From the NCBI GenBank assembly GCA_963210315.1, contig OY723259.1, positions 806,001-870,000 on the forward strand: a DNA stretch of 64,000 nt, read 5' to 3'. The stretch is from Rhynchopus euleeides (lineage: Eukaryota; Euglenozoa; Diplonemea; Diplonemida; Diplonemidae). This document shows, piece by piece, positions 41,218 to 55,006 of this stretch. Made by a program: the position numbers and the translations under genes. Below the pieces are notes generated by a model. That model saw only the letters and a program-made list of their open reading frames with translations. It made no database searches and was not told where the DNA came from. Positions within the stretch are counted from its first letter, which is position 1, and each line of letters starts with the position of its first letter.

Positions 41218-44200
41218 CTACAGGTCAGGCGCGACTAAACTTCCGGAGCGTTGCCTCGCCATGCCAAGGGGGATGCGGATGCTGGTGATGGTGGAGAGAT
41301 TCGTTGAGCTCGAGATACGGCGTGCCGAGGAGGGTGTAGCGTCGTACGGTGCAGCGTCAAGGCGGATAGACCCGCCACGCGTGCGTGCGCGGCTCGGGGG
41401 GCGTGAGGAGACGGTTTGCTGATCCTCCTGTGCCACGAGGCAGCGCCCGATGTCGAGCTGCAGCGACTGCAGGATCACAAGCATGTCCCGCAGCCTGCGG
41501 TCCGTCGCATCTGTCTTCTTCGTGAGGCCCTTCTGCTCGCTCCACAGCTCGTTGAGCTTGCCCTCCACCATGGCTTCGTACTTCCCGGAGGGGCGTGGGG
41601 CAGCGCCCTGGCGCCTGTCGGCCTCCTGGCCCTCCCCCGACCCCGTGCTCTTGTTCTGCAGGCAGATGGCACGGTTCGCAGGGAAAAACGTCAGATCCAG
41701 CGCGAGCATCTTGTTCCAGACGTAGCTCTCCTGCCCGGTGAACTCGCTCTCCTCCTTGGTGCGGAGGTGGTGGATGAAGTAGATGTAGGACCACATGTTG
41801 TGGTCCCGCTTGATGTGGTGTTCGAACCCGGTGGCGTAGCGGTCGAACTCGGCAGATTCGATACCTGTGGGGTGGGGTGGGGTGGGGTGGAGGGGTTGCA
41901 AAGCAGGCAGGCGCTGCGAGGTGGGCTTGGCATGGTCATACCGCAGATGAAGCAGCGTGTGCGGATCTCCTCCTCGACCTTCTGCTTGTCGGCACGCAGC
42001 TCCGCAAAGGTGTCAATGATGATACCGAAGATGATGTTGAGCAGGATCACGATCACAATCACGAAGAACGAGAAGTCGAACGCCATGCGGAAGCCGTACT
42101 TCGCATCGAGATGCCCATCGCCGTCAGCATCGAACGCAGGCGGCTCCTGTGCGCAGGGGGGTGATGGATGAATGCATCGTGCACAGTGCAACAAGATGGC
42201 CACCTGATGGCAGACACTATGTCAGGAAAAACGGAAAAATTTGGGAATAACGTTGCTTGTAGATTCTGGCTTTTCCCCGCGCCGTGACACGGTATCACAT
42301 GCACCACCGGCAACCCCCGCCTTCCGGCTACAGCACAAGACGAGACAAGACAACAGCAAAACACATGGTCACAACACACCGCCATACCATGAGATCCGAG
42401 ATACCCCCCTTCGCAATGCCGTTGAGCAGGGTGTGGATGAAGGTCCTGAAGATGGTCGCCGCCACCTCGTCGGTGTTTTGGTAGCTGTCCTTGAAGAAGA
42501 CGAACCCAGCCACAGCGAAGTGGAACACGATGATGACCGCAAGGAGCCCTGTCAGCAGCAGCGACTTGCCGTTCTTCGTGATGGACCGGATGACGGACTG
42601 CAGGATAGGCGAGTGCGCCACCACCGCAAACAGCTGGCTGGTGAAGCACAGCGGCGAGACGAACAGCCCCAGCAGCGAGCAGGCCACCATGAAGCAGTGC
42701 CCCAGAAACTTCCCATCCGCCACGAGATACCACAGCATGGTGACATAGGAGTCCACCGTCGGGTCGCGGTACACCGCACGCACCCTGTTCCAGAGGGAAC
42801 GCCACCCATGCCAGGCCCGCTCCACCCCCAGCGCATGCACCACCCTGTCGCCCATCAGCACCTTCATGAAAAGATACGTCATCACGGATGTGAGCGCCCC
42901 CATCTGCCGCCTCCCCTGCCTCGCCGGAGAATGCCCCCGGGGGGTCAAGCTCCCACTGCCGCCTGACCCCGGGCGGGGCGGCGTCAGGGCTGAGAGCGAC
43001 GGGCTGCCACCACGCGCCCCACCACCACCACCACCACCTCCTCCTCCACCACCGCCGGAGCGAAGCGTTGAACCCAGGCCTGTGGAGGAGCTGACATTGC
43101 CGAGAGGCGATGCGCCGTGAAGTGCGGAGGAGGGGGATGTCCTGCCACGCGCAGACCGCGAAGGGGACTCGCGGAATGTCGGCAGGGCGTCGATGTCGAC
43201 CTGCTGGGGTGACACCAGAGGGGAGGTACTCCCCGGGGCAATCACGGTCGTCTCTCCGAGACGCCGCCTGTCGCGCCGCACGGTCCACGCGGCAGGCCTA
43301 GGTGAGGCGAACATCGCGGGAGACCCCAGAGTCTGCCCCCACGCCTGAGGCATGTTGCGGATGCGAGGCACAGGGGCCTGTGTGGACTGGGGGGCGGAGG
43401 AGTAGTCTAACGACTCAGAGGCGTCGCTGCTGCTCTCGCACATCGGGACATATGGCTGTGGCGACCACGCCTGGTCGTGCTTCCCATTCCCATCCGCCTG
43501 GGAGGGCGCAGCGGTTGCACCCCCCGCCTGCTTCTTCCGGTTTGCAAACTTGGATATCGTGCTCCCCAGCTTGCTCTCATTCCGCAGGAAGCCCGACGGA
43601 GCCCCCCCCTGCACACCCACGCCGGCCGCCGCACCGCCCCCATCCGCCGAGCCGTGCCCCGCGTCACCCAACGGGCTCGCGTAGGGGATGTTCGCGGTGC
43701 TCCCCTCCGTGGTGGACCCCCCCAGCAGCGGGGAGGCCACCTGGGTCACCCCCGGGATCGTCACCCCCATCTCCGCCGGGTCGCGGAGGTCCTTCGGGGG
43801 GAAGACCCGCTGCCTCACCCCGTGGGACATGTTGGGGGAGCTGCGGCACTGCACCAGGGGGGAGCCCTTCCCCTTCCGCGCCGCGCCGGGCATGGTTGCG
43901 GAGAGCCGGGCTGTTCCCAGCGCCGAGGGGGACAGCTCCCCCATCGGCGGGGTGGACGCCGCCGAGATGGCATGCTCTGGGGCGAGGTGGACCGACTTCG
44001 CCCTCTGCGTCAGCGGGCCCCCCACGGGCTGCACCGCAGAGCCGTGCAGAGGGGACGGCCGCATCGTCGGCGAGCCGCGGAGGGGCGGCGTGCCCCGATA
44101 CCCCACACGGCGTGTCGGGGCAGGGCTGGCGCACACCATGGGGCTTCCTCGAGGGGATGCCCCATAACTCCCGTTGAGAGGCCCGCTGCTCCGGGTGTGC

Positions 44201-47200
44201 GACATGGTGATGCTGGGGTTGTGCGGGAGGGACATGGTGTGGTTGGAGCACTCGTCATCGCTGTACACCCCTCCCCCCGGGATGTGCGAGCTGCTGTTGT
44301 TGTTGCTCCCGGGGTAGCCGCCCCCCCCTCCTGCAGGGGCGGAGGGATCGTAGAACTGGGGGTGCTCCTCATCCTCGTCGCGGCGCAGCTTCAGCAGGTC
44401 CTCCGCCGACAGGCGGCTCTCCCACTGGCGGGTTTCCTCATCCTTCGAATGCTGATGCGCCAAAATCGGGCCTTCGGAGAATGCCTGATGCACCGCAGTC
44501 AGCCCTGTCAGGCAAAGCTGCATCACACCAACAGCCCAGAAGAGGAGTGTAGCCATCACAATGGTGTAGCTGCCAGTGGGCTCCAGAAACACGGGTGAGG
44601 GTGGTGTGGGGGTTATGCCTGCGGAGCAGGTCGCGTTGAAGCCGAAGGCGCTCTCCCCCTGCTGGGGGTTGGGCGTCACCCCGGAGTCCGTCGGGGAGCG
44701 GAGGGCAACCGTGAGCTGCTCCTCCATCAGCACGGCGTTGAGCAGCGCCAGGAGGACCGCGAATATGACAGTCGCGTTGTGGATCTGCGATGTCCGGCGG
44801 TGCACAAAAATCCCGATCAGCCCCGCCACCGCGCGCAGCTTGCTCAGCCCCCCCGGGGGCGGCTGCGTCTGCGCCTCCTCCGCCGAGGGGCGGGGGGACA
44901 CCAGGAGGGGAGAGCGGGGTGATGGCACCAGGGGGCTCTTGCCTGGGGTGTGGGTCTGGCTGCCGTCATGCGCGCAGTGGTCTCCAAACAGGATGTCCTG
45001 CCAGCGGTGCATCGCGTCGGCAGAGAAGTGCTCCTCGCTGTAGCGCATCTCGAAGAGGGCGTCGTCCGCCATCGAGAAGAAGGAGAGGAGGCGAGACGCG
45101 GGCGTGTCTCTGTCAGCCGCCCAGAGGATCTTCCGCTTCGTCTTCTTCGACAGGTTGAGGCAGAGCTCTGGGATGCGGAAGTAGACCCTCTGGAGTCGCC
45201 CCTCCCGCGCCGCGATTTCAATCCGCCCGGTCATCGCCTGGAAGTAGGCGAACCCGTTCTCATCCTTCATGAAATAGAAGGAGTCCGCCAGGATGTTCTG
45301 CGTGTCGAACGACGCGAGGGTCTCCATGAAGATGAACAAGTTGAACCCAAGCTCTAGCGCTGTGTCGTGCTCGCTGGAGGACCCCCTCCGCCGGTTCTTC
45401 CAGCACATATCGAGGGTGGAGCCGATGAGGAACATCAGGTCGACTGTCTGCATCAGCGTGTTCGGCAGAAGGCTGTTCTCACACCCCTCCAGCAGGGAGA
45501 GCAGCGTGATGGTTGCGGCGTTCAACATCTCGTCGGTCCGCGCGCGGGTGATGCGTCCCTCCGTTGCAGCTTCGTAGTCGAGGCGGAAGACGGTGCAGAC
45601 CTCCCGGGCAAGCTGCGCGTTGACCAGCACAACCTGGTTCTCCTTGCAGGGGCCCTGGCAGTATTCAGTGAGGGAGTTGAAACCCTGCAGCATCAGCGAG
45701 AAGAGCTTGTCCTCAAAGCAGGCCGGCGGGACGCTGATCGCCGCCTTGAGAACGAGGAACGACTCTTTGACGAGGTCCACGGAGTGGAGGTTGTCCGGCT
45801 GCTCGTGGATGTAGCACTGCAGCTCGTGGTTGTGCCCCTCGCAGAACAGCTGCAGCAGCCGCAGGGTCTGGGTCACAGTGGACAGCCCGCTGTCGGGGCG
45901 GATCCTCACGGGGGAGATGGGCAGCCGCAGCGACATCATGGCGAGGTCGGGGCGGCACCGCTTCTTCTCCATCACCTCCAGCTCCTTCAGCTCGCTCACC
46001 GCCCTGTGGAGCCGCGTCCTGACGCATTGGAAGAACGCCTCCTCTCGGAGGGAGTGGAAGTAGCTCAACAGCTGCTTCTGGACCTGCAGGTTCCCCTCCT
46101 CGAGCAGGGCGATACCAAAGGTCAGGGCCTGCCGCACGATGTCCTCATTGGGCGCCTCGATGAGGGAGGACATGAGAAGGGTCGCACCGAAGTTATCCAA
46201 GACGCTCTGCATCTGCCGCATCGCGATCTCGCCCCCACTCTGCTTCTCCGAGCGGAGGAGGTAGGTGAAGACGCGGAGCATGAAGCAGACGCAGAAGGTA
46301 TCCTCGCAGCTCTTCGAGAAGTGCTGCACGAAATACCTCACGATGACACCGTAGCGCTGCACCATGTTGTTGGAGAACTGCCTATCCCGCGGGATCACAT
46401 CCTCCTTGAGGATCGCGGCGAACTGAATAACACTCTTGTGCTCCTCCTCTCCATCCATCGGAAGAAAATCCCCCTGCAGGTCCACCTCGCTGGAATGCCC
46501 GTCCTCACTCAGGCACTGGCACAGCAAGCGGAAGGCGAGGGTGAACAGCCTCGGGTTGCCATGGTACATTGTGGTTTGCAGGTATATCCTCGCAAGAAGA
46601 TGCGTGCCCTTGAGATAGGTGTTCCTCGGTGAGGAGGGCTGCTGGTGCTGCTGGTGCTGCTGCTGATGCATCGCGGCGGGTGCGGAGGCGGACCGCGGCA
46701 CCCCCAGCGGGGAGGAATACGCCGTGGTGACAGCCGGTGACTTCTTCGGCTCCCCAGCGCGCTTGTCGCGGATGGTTTTCTTCCACAGCTTCGTCAGCTG
46801 GTCTGCCCAGTCCTTCGGGTGAACCCCCTGCCTCTGAATGGCCTCCAGGATCTGGCATGCGACGAGCTTGCTCTGCGTGATCTCCTCCACACCGCTGGAC
46901 AGCATACCGCCAACCTCCTCCAGCGAATCCTGCAGGTTGTGCACCAGCAGGCGCTGCCAGTTTGCAAAGGAGCCCGCCGCCGCGCCCTGCATCGCCTGCC
47001 TGCGGAACCGCATCCCCGAAACAGACGCGGAATACTGCTGGAGGAAGCGGGTCCTTACGGAGGCGGGGTCGGTCTTCCCGGAGTCTTCCACCCCACCGCC
47101 GCCTGCGCCCTGCTGGTCTGTCGAGGTGTCGGAGTCAGAATCGGAAGAGGAGAAGGCAGCGCCCGGCGATGCGGGCGAGGCTGGGGACATCTCGTCGCTG

Positions 47201-50200
47201 CAGAGGCTCTCCGTCGGGGCGGCATCCGGGCTGGCCTCCGGGGCAATCACCACCGCGGCGACCGCCGCCGCCGCCGAGGTGCGGAGCTTGCGGAGCTTCG
47301 GCTCGATCGACGCGACGATTTTGACAGTCGCGCTCTTCTTCTTGCGTGACTTCTTCTTGGAACCCCTGCTCCCGCTGCCGCGGGCCCCGAAAACCTTCTC
47401 CGTGCGGCGGTGCTGCTTGAGGCATCCCGCCAGAGAGGACCCCTCCGGCGCCTGCGTCGCCCTGTCCGTATACGGGTCGAGGAGCTGGCAGAGGATGGGA
47501 GCCAGATCGATCAGCTCATCCCGGGTATACCACCCGTTCTCCACGAGAAGCAGGATGCAGCGCAGCCCCTCGCAGACCTGCTCGTTGCGGCCCGTCAGGG
47601 GGAGGCACATGGAGGTGTTCGCCCCGATGTCGCGCATCAGCAGCCGCTTCCACCTCTGGATGTAGAGGCGCTTCCGGTGGAGCGACGTGGTGGGGGACTG
47701 GACGCTGTACCTCCCGTCGTCCTCCGTTGCCTCTGTCTCCGTCACGTCGAGCGTCTCGGAGGCGACGCCACCCGTTGCGGAGGCCGCAAACACCCCTGTG
47801 TGTGTCCCGACAGTTGCAGCCGTTGCCGCGGTTTGCGCGAAGGACGGGGAGAGCTTGCGGTCATTCCTGTTCTGAAGGTAGAGCACCCTGGCAAGCGCGA
47901 GGAGGGATTTTTTGACCGCGTCCCACAGAGGGCTGTAAGGGGCCTGTGCAGGTGTGACAGTCAGGGAGAGCGAGCCGGTCCGCTGGTGCTTCGGTGCGGC
48001 GCGCCTCCCGCGCGTGGGGGAGAGCCGCGAGGCGGAGGGGAAGGAGGCGGACATCTCGTGCGTCGTGAGGTTGTCGCCGTAGCGCCGCTCCCGCTTCTGC
48101 GACATGCTGCGGGAGGGGACGCCCACAGGACCCCCGGTGTTGTCCTGCTCCAGCGCGAAGAGGATGTGCTCCTCGGGGATGATTTTGCTGATGCGGCGCG
48201 AGCAGCCCTCGTTGCCGACACACATCGACGCGAAGAGGTTCAGCTGCCTCTCGTAGTATTTTACAGACGACGCAGCGGCGGCATCGGTGCTGTTGATAAA
48301 CTCATGCAGCGACACCCACACAGTCTCCGTCCCGAAGAGCCCACCCCCGAAGGTGGAAAGCGATGCGGATGAACCCAGGGATGCGTGGTGCCCTGTGTAC
48401 CCCGATGCGTTCTTCTTGCTCCGCCTCTCCCTCCGTGATGTGTCCGGCTCGTCGTGCACAGTGCAGCTGCCGCTGAAGTGCTGCGCCAGGAGCTCAATCT
48501 CCAGCGAGTATCTGTTTTCGTAGTAGAATGAATCGACCGGGACGTTCGGTGCGGAGTCCTCCTCCAGGCGTGATTCGAATGTCGGGGGGCTGTGGTATGA
48601 CGCGGCTGCCTTGGCCTCGTGGTTCCGCACCTTGACCCTCTTCTTGACGAGCCGGGTGCGGTGGAGGAGCTGTTTCCCGGCGATGGCCTGCAGCTTGAGG
48701 ATCTCGGAGCACACCAGGTCCTGGGTCCGGGCAATCCCAATCCCGCAGCACACACACACGGCAGACAGGAGGTTCAGATAGCTGGGGCTCCTGCCGAAGG
48801 TTGGGACCAGCTGCACGAAGTGCTGTATGGTGTGCGATCTGAGGGAGGACAGCACCGTGGGGTGGTCGTGCACAATCGCATGGATGGTGTCCGTCGCGTT
48901 CAGCCTGTGCCCGCTCTGCGTCTCGAAGAATGAGATGTACTGAATCACGTCGCTGCTCGCCTGGGGGTACCCCGTCACAATCTTCATGATCAGACGGTAC
49001 CCCAGCCGCAGAATCACATGCAGCGATGCAAACGCCGGATCGGCCAGATCCGACAGGCTCAGCCTCCCACTCTTAAACGGCGACGCGAGCAGCTGGTAGA
49101 TCAGATGGTGTATCCCTTGCTCAAACAGAATCTTCTGCCTCGCCTTAATTGGGGGCGCCTTTGACACCACAAGCGACTCCGCCGTCAGAATGGCACTCTG
49201 TATGGAGATGGGCAGATAGGGCTGTTTGAAGGAGTTGGTATAGGCTGCAGGCTGCGCTGCATAATGCCCGGGAGGCGGTGTCATCGCAGCGGTGATCGCC
49301 GGGTTGTGCAGCCCCTCCTCCGTCCCGTCGGGCTGCACGACACACCCCGTCACGAAGGAGACCAGATCTGTAAGAACCGACGTCGTCGCACACACCAGCC
49401 TTTTTATGTCCCGGATCTTCGCCTCCTGCTGCAGCTCGTTGAAAATCCTCCGAATCGTCTGCCCGCTGTTGTGCCTCAACCTCGCACGGTTCTGCGGGGC
49501 AGACCACACACTCTCCGTGATGGACGCCTCCAGCCCCCTCCCCGGGGTATGGCACTGCGACCCATTCCGAAACACAGCAGGAACGCCGGGCCGCGCCGAC
49601 CACTCCAACTTCGGCGGATGCGCCACCGAGGGGAGGTCCTTCCGCTGCCCCTGCCTCTGCCTCTTGAAATCCCCTGCATCCTTCACCTCCTGCAGCAGCT
49701 GGGGCTTGCCGAGGGAAGGGGACTGCGGGCTGGACTCCGTTGTCGAAGATGTCTCAGGCGAGGTCACCCTCTGGGGGGGCGAGTTGCTGGTGGCACACCC
49801 GCCGCGATCGCCGTCGAGGCTGTCCGCCCCGGGTGCGGGGAACCCGAGCCGCGGGGTGAAATCGCTGTCACGGCAGATCTCCCCGACGGAGTTGAGGATC
49901 GCACAGGCGAGCACGACGCAGATCACAACCTCCTCCTCCAGCTCATCCGCAGGCTTCGATATCACCAGGTTGAACACAGCGAGGTCGGGGTGGGGCACGT
50001 CGTAGTGGATGTGCACCGAATCCCCCATGGAACCCCCCAGGGGATCCTGCACACCTCCACCGCCACCCCCTGGCATCAGCCGCGATACCTCGGCATCTGT
50101 CCCACCGCTTGCCGACAGGACGTGCATCCTGCGGGAGCAGAGAGGCTCGTCAGCCCTCTGCGGGGTGTAAGCCAGGCTGTGGTCGTCACAGAATGACTCC

Positions 50201-53200
50201 TGCGACATGATGCGCAGGTTGGGCATCCCACCGTCCCGCCCAACCAGGGCAGACCCATCGTGCGTCGTGGAGAGCGTCATGGCTGTGCCGGACCTGTTTG
50301 TGACTGGGAGGTTTGCGGACCCCGCCCCCCTCCTGTCCCCCGAGATCCCCGTTATCGCGCTCGGCGTGTAGTCCCCCGAGGAGTAGTGTCCCCCCACCCC
50401 GGCCTCCGTCACCACGGAGCTCTCGAAGTTCTTCGGGCTCGCCTCCCTGCTCCCGTTCCCCCCTTCGGCGAGGGGGAAGAGGATCTGGTCGGAGATCTGC
50501 CGCGGGCCGAGAGGGTCACTCCCATCGGGCGCGCTGCACCCCAGGCTCAGCGGGGAGAGGGTGAGCGCGGATGTTAGCGACTGCCCCCCGGGGGACGCCC
50601 CGAGGTTCGCACGCTGCGCAGCGGCCGCGTCGCGGTGGAGGCGGTGGTGCTGCTGCAGGATCTGCTGCTGCGCCTGATGATGCTGCTGCTGCTGCCCCGC
50701 AGTGCCGTAGTCAGGCGACTGCGATATGCTCTTGAAAGGCAGACGGTCGCCTGAAAACCTCCCGACCGATCCCTCCTTATCCCCACCCCTATACTCCGAC
50801 GTCGACAGAGGCGACACGCTATGTGACACACTATGGTGCGACACACCTCTCGCCGAGGAATGCGAGTGGCTGTGCGAATTGCTCGCCGCCCTCCCCGTTG
50901 TAGACCCCCCCTCGTCGCTCGCCCTCTCCACAACAATATGCGCCTCGTTCGGCGTGTGGGGGTGGAGCGGTGTGCCATCAGACGGGACAGATCCAATTGG
51001 AGAAATCGGAGGCCCCATATACTTCCCGTTGAGCTCGTCGTCGGAGTTGAAGTGTGTGTCGGCAAGCCTACGCCCTACCCTCCCATCGACGGAGGACGGA
51101 GAGGTGGAGGCAGGCGCTGCAGGGCTGCCCTCCGCAGCACCCCCCGCTGCGCCGCACAGCCGGCGGCGGCGCCGCCGCCTCTCGCGGAGAGTTGCGTTTC
51201 CCTCATCCTCCTCCGCTTCCTCTTCCTCCTCCTCCTCCTCATCAACCCCGTCGACCGTCACCCGAAGCTTTGCGCAGAGCTCCTGGCCTGACCCCCCGGC
51301 ATCCCGATGCTCTGGGCTCTGCCCCGCAGCCTCTGCCTCTGCCGGCTCCACCGCCTCCGGCACCGCCCCGGGGGGTGTGGTGTGGTGGTCGTTCTGATGG
51401 TGCCCGTGGATTTCCAGAGAGGGTTCGTCGTCGCCATCGGCATCGCCGTCAGCACCGCACTCCCCCTCATCCGTCTCCTGGAGGTCCGCGTCGCGCGGGG
51501 TGGCGAGGGAGAAGCTTGGGACGCAGCTTTCAAAGCTGCCGCCCTTCCCCTTGTCGGGGTCGAGTGGGGAGCGTGTCGTGGATGGGGTGAGGACGCGCTG
51601 CATCGCGGCGAGGAGGGCGCAGCTCTCGTCGCCATCCGGGAGGGCGATTTCCTCGCGCTGGTCGGGGGTGGAGCGGCGGCGGAACAGCCCGAAGGCCCCT
51701 TTGTTGCTGTTGGAGACCCCGGATGTGAATGAGGATGCCTTCTTCCGCATCGCGGCGCGCGGGGTCTTCTTCCCCGAGTCGCGGCGGCTGGAAGATGCGG
51801 CACACTCCCCATCCCCAAGCTCTCCCCCGGAGAGACGGTCGTCCCGCGTGAAGTGGTCGTATGACCGATGCCTTCGTCGCGCGGAGGAGTTGCGCGACCC
51901 GACAGATGCGTTGTCATCCGGAGGGGCCTCCTGCTCCGACTCGTCATCCCCGCTCCCCGGGGCCTGGTGGTGCGGCTCCGACGACAGAAACTTCGGATTC
52001 GTCGAAACGGACAGCCTGCTCGACGTCCGGCTCGCGCTCCGCCACCCCGACTTCCCCTTTCTCCCCGCCCTCCGCGGGGTCCCCTGCACAGACCGCACCA
52101 CCTTCAAACTGTCCTTCCTCTGCAGGTCCTCCCCCACCGGCTCCGTCTGCGACCGCGGCAGAGCCGACGCACTCCCTCCTAAAAACACCCCCTCAGCATC
52201 CCCAACCTTCTCTCTACCGCTGCGGTGGCTGTGCAGCTGCGGTGAGGCCTGCCTCCCTGTGGTGTTGTGGCTGGTGCAGTAGTTCGCGGGGAACACCTCC
52301 GACATATCCGTTGCGAGGTTATCCCAGTGGTCGTAGGTGGAGGGGGCTGCGAGAATGTCGACGGAGGTTCGCAGGAGAGGCAGCATGCTCCGCAGCCTCG
52401 CCAGGGCTGGCGCGATGTGGTAGTCCGCAATGTGAACCGCAAACAAATCCTCATATATAGGCCGCGGCGCGACGGATGCAGTGTATTTCCCGGAGTCCGA
52501 CAGAAGCTCCCTCTGGCAGTGCAGCCACATCCCGCCCCCTGCCAGCTCGAGCCGTGCATAGCCTCCCGCCTTGAGGCTCTCGTCATTTGCATCCAGCGGG
52601 TGAAAGGCGACAGCAGTGTCATCGAGGTGATCCTCAGCGCCTCCCTTCTCCACGAGTGAGTCCACAAGGAAGAGGCGGTGCCGCACCACGGTGTGCGAGG
52701 GCCCTCCCCCCCCGGCGAGGGAGCGCGCCGTCGTGCCTCCGTTGTTCGGCCCAGCCCCCGCCGCGCCGTGGCTCGGGGTTTGGGGGAAGAACTCATCCTT
52801 CGGATGCCGGGGGGAGCTCCCGTTGCTGTTGATGGCTGTCCCGTTCGCCATCCCCGTGGCCCCCGCAGCCCCCGAGGGGTACACCGGGGCGCAGCAGAGG
52901 TATTTCCCGCTGGCGACATGCCGCAGCCGATAGGGGGTGCGGTACCCTGCGGCTAACACGGCACCCCCTGTCACGATGCTGTGGCTCTCGAGGTGCCACA
53001 CCGCAGAGGAGGGCTGCTCCAAATCCCGCACGGTGTAGGTCGCCTTCGGGGGGCGTGCCGGGGAGAAGGCTACGGTGTGCCCCCCATCCCCATCCGCGAC
53101 GCATTCCAGAAATGCCTCCTTTTCCTTGTGGAACAGCACCACATTGTCACCCACGCGGAGGTTGGTCCCGCAGGAGGACGGCTCGGGTTGGTTGGCCTGC

Positions 53201-53856
53201 AGGTCGAATGCGTCGATGCTCCACACAGCCTCTATGCTAGGCTCGCTATAGAGCTCGACGCTGCGCCCCTCCAAGCCGCCCGCCCTCTGGGGGAGGAATG
53301 AAAGCATCGACTTTGCAAAGAGCGGCCCCACTGCGACATAGCGTGACGCAGCCACGCTTTCTATGAGGATCTGCTCCCCTGCGCGGACAACCTCACCCTC
53401 TTCTCGGACACGCCCCTTGGGGGCGATGCGGAAGGTTTCGACAAGACAGGGGTGGTACCCCTCTGCAGGTTGGCGGGGGGCGAAGGAAAGGTAGGGCGAC
53501 ACGCCTTCGTCGTCGTCGTCGTCTTCGGGGAGGACGACACGGAGAACCTGGTCTGTCATGGTGAAGCCGAGTCTGACGGTGGCTCCATAGGTTACGGCGA
53601 GAGATCCGCCGCCTCCATCGAGGGACTGCTCCTCGGTGGGCCGGAGAATGGCAAAGACGCAGCGGTCGAACTCCTTTGGGAGAACCACCGACCCCCCCCC
53701 CTCGACAGGGTATTGGGGGTGCATCGTCACCGTGGGGAAGCATCTTCCGTAGATCAGCCGTGCGGACAGGTGCCCCTCCGTGAGCACAGGGGAAAGGCTG
53801 ATCTCATCGCCATATTGTAGCTCTGAATGACCTGAGGTGAGTGCACCTCGTGTCAT
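41218..53856 (-). CDS. Inositol 1,4,5-trisphosphate receptor, three exons, about 4,106 aa
   Basis: Exons are 42388-53856, 41942-42146 and 41218-41864, 12,321 nt in frame. IP3 receptors are tetrameric Ca2+ channels of the endoplasmic reticulum or acidic stores. The N-terminus matches the IP3-binding suppressor domain ([26 protein letters not shown]) and MIR repeats ([19 protein letters not shown]). RIH and RIH-associated regions follow ([27 protein letters not shown]). The channel has hydrophobic spans near 44730-44820, 44490-44570, 42850-42910, 42610-42710 and 42480-42565. The pore reads [10 protein letters not shown] at the GGGVGD position of animal channels. The last span, [22 protein letters not shown], and CFICG are in exon 2. 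Exon 3 supplies the zinc-finger histidines ([10 protein letters not shown]) and a coiled-coil tail. The protein is about 1,400 aa longer than animal receptors, owing to Ser/Gly/His-rich insertions after the MIR region and between spans 2 and 3. The ATG at 53856 directly precedes the conserved start, with CTGCAG just upstream. Confidence 0.93.
41865..41941 (-). other. Intron 2 of the IP3 receptor gene
   Basis: Donor GTATGACC, acceptor CCCCACAG, 77 nt. It joins G to GT within the conserved [14 protein letters not shown], so the junction is secure. Confidence 0.92.
42147..42387 (-). other. Intron 1 of the IP3 receptor gene
   Basis: Donor GTATGG, acceptor GCGCACAG, phase 0. It splits the pore region after GGISDLM and resumes at [11 protein letters not shown]. 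Confidence 0.9.
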
Positions 53857-54103
53857 CTCTGCAGGGGGGTGGTGGTGGTGGTGGGGAGAAGTGGTGTGAG
53901 GTGCGGGGGGGGGGGGGGGAGTCTTGCTCGGTCAGAGGATACAAAGGAGGTGGGGGGAGGGGGGTCAGGCCATCCGGTTCTGCTTGTAGTATGAGCTCGC
54001 GTGCGGAGGAGCTGGGGCGGGGAACAAAGAGACAAAAGATCCTGCTGTGAGTTGTGCGGTGTTTCCCCTCAGCCCCCCTTCCAACCTTGCGTATTGCAAG
54101 TGG

Positions 54104-54316
54104 AAATCGTACTCCTTTCGCTTTATTATAGACACCCTGTCCAGCAACTGTGGGAGAACAGTTCCGGACTACTTTTTGTTGAGCGCACACTTGCTGTCTC
54201 AAGGCTGTGCTGAGGCCCTGTGAAGTGGCATGAGGTGCTAATCCAAAGCTTCAGTCGTACGATTTCCTTCGTTACTTCGCGACTTCGCTACGCTTCGTCG
54301 CTCGTAACTAGTAATA
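54104..54316 (+). repeat. Dispersed repeat A, copy 2
   Basis: Same order and orientation as 34673-34877, with a small insertion (CTTGCTGTCTC-like) near 54190. Ends with the same hairpin-forming stretch and CTCGTAACTAGTAATA. Confidence 0.9.
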
Positions 54317-55006
54317 GAAATTCTTGAGTCTCTGTTTGTGTCGGAGGATAGAAACGGGAAAAGGGGGGTGAGGTAGAATTCTGAGATCTCAGAGAGAGTG
54401 GTTGTACTTGTTGATCGCTTCCACTATCTCGATCACACCTTTTTTTTAAACACACACACCCAACCCTGGCTTTGCAAGAAAAGACGGCGAAGGACGTCTG
54501 ACTTGATGTGAAGCCTCAACGAAAAAACCCTTGGTGGTGAAATACACAAATCTCCTGGCTGATGAAGGTGTGGTGGTGTGATGAGTGTAGAGCACGGAAC
54601 GCCTCCTCAAAACAGATCCTGAAAAATTTCCTATAACATCTTGCAATGGGGGCCTTCGCTACCAAGTGTGACTGAGTGAGAAAAAGTGAGCTCCAGCCCA
54701 CTTCCCCTCACTGACTGACGAGCTGTGACGAGCAGTGACTGGTAGCGAGGGCCCCCAATGTCTTCGAATAAAAATATAAACAAGACAGGTCAGATCGCCC
54801 GTCCTTCCTCGATTTCACGACTCCCCCCTACGCACCTACGGTGCTCAAACAAGCCAACGAGTTTGTGGTGAGGGTGGTCATGTGGAGGTGGGGGGTTGTG
54901 TGTGAGGTCAAGGGGTAGTGGTGTGCTGGAGGTTGGGCTGGGGGTGGGCGGGTGATGGGGTGTGATGCGGCAGCAGCACAGCAGCAGGCCAAACAGGGGC
55001 AAAGGT

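Noticed and set aside
42444..53820. Long plus-strand open frames opposite the IP3 receptor (for example 45367-46632 and 47410-48372)
   Set aside because: They are antisense shadows of a conserved coding region with high GC at third positions.
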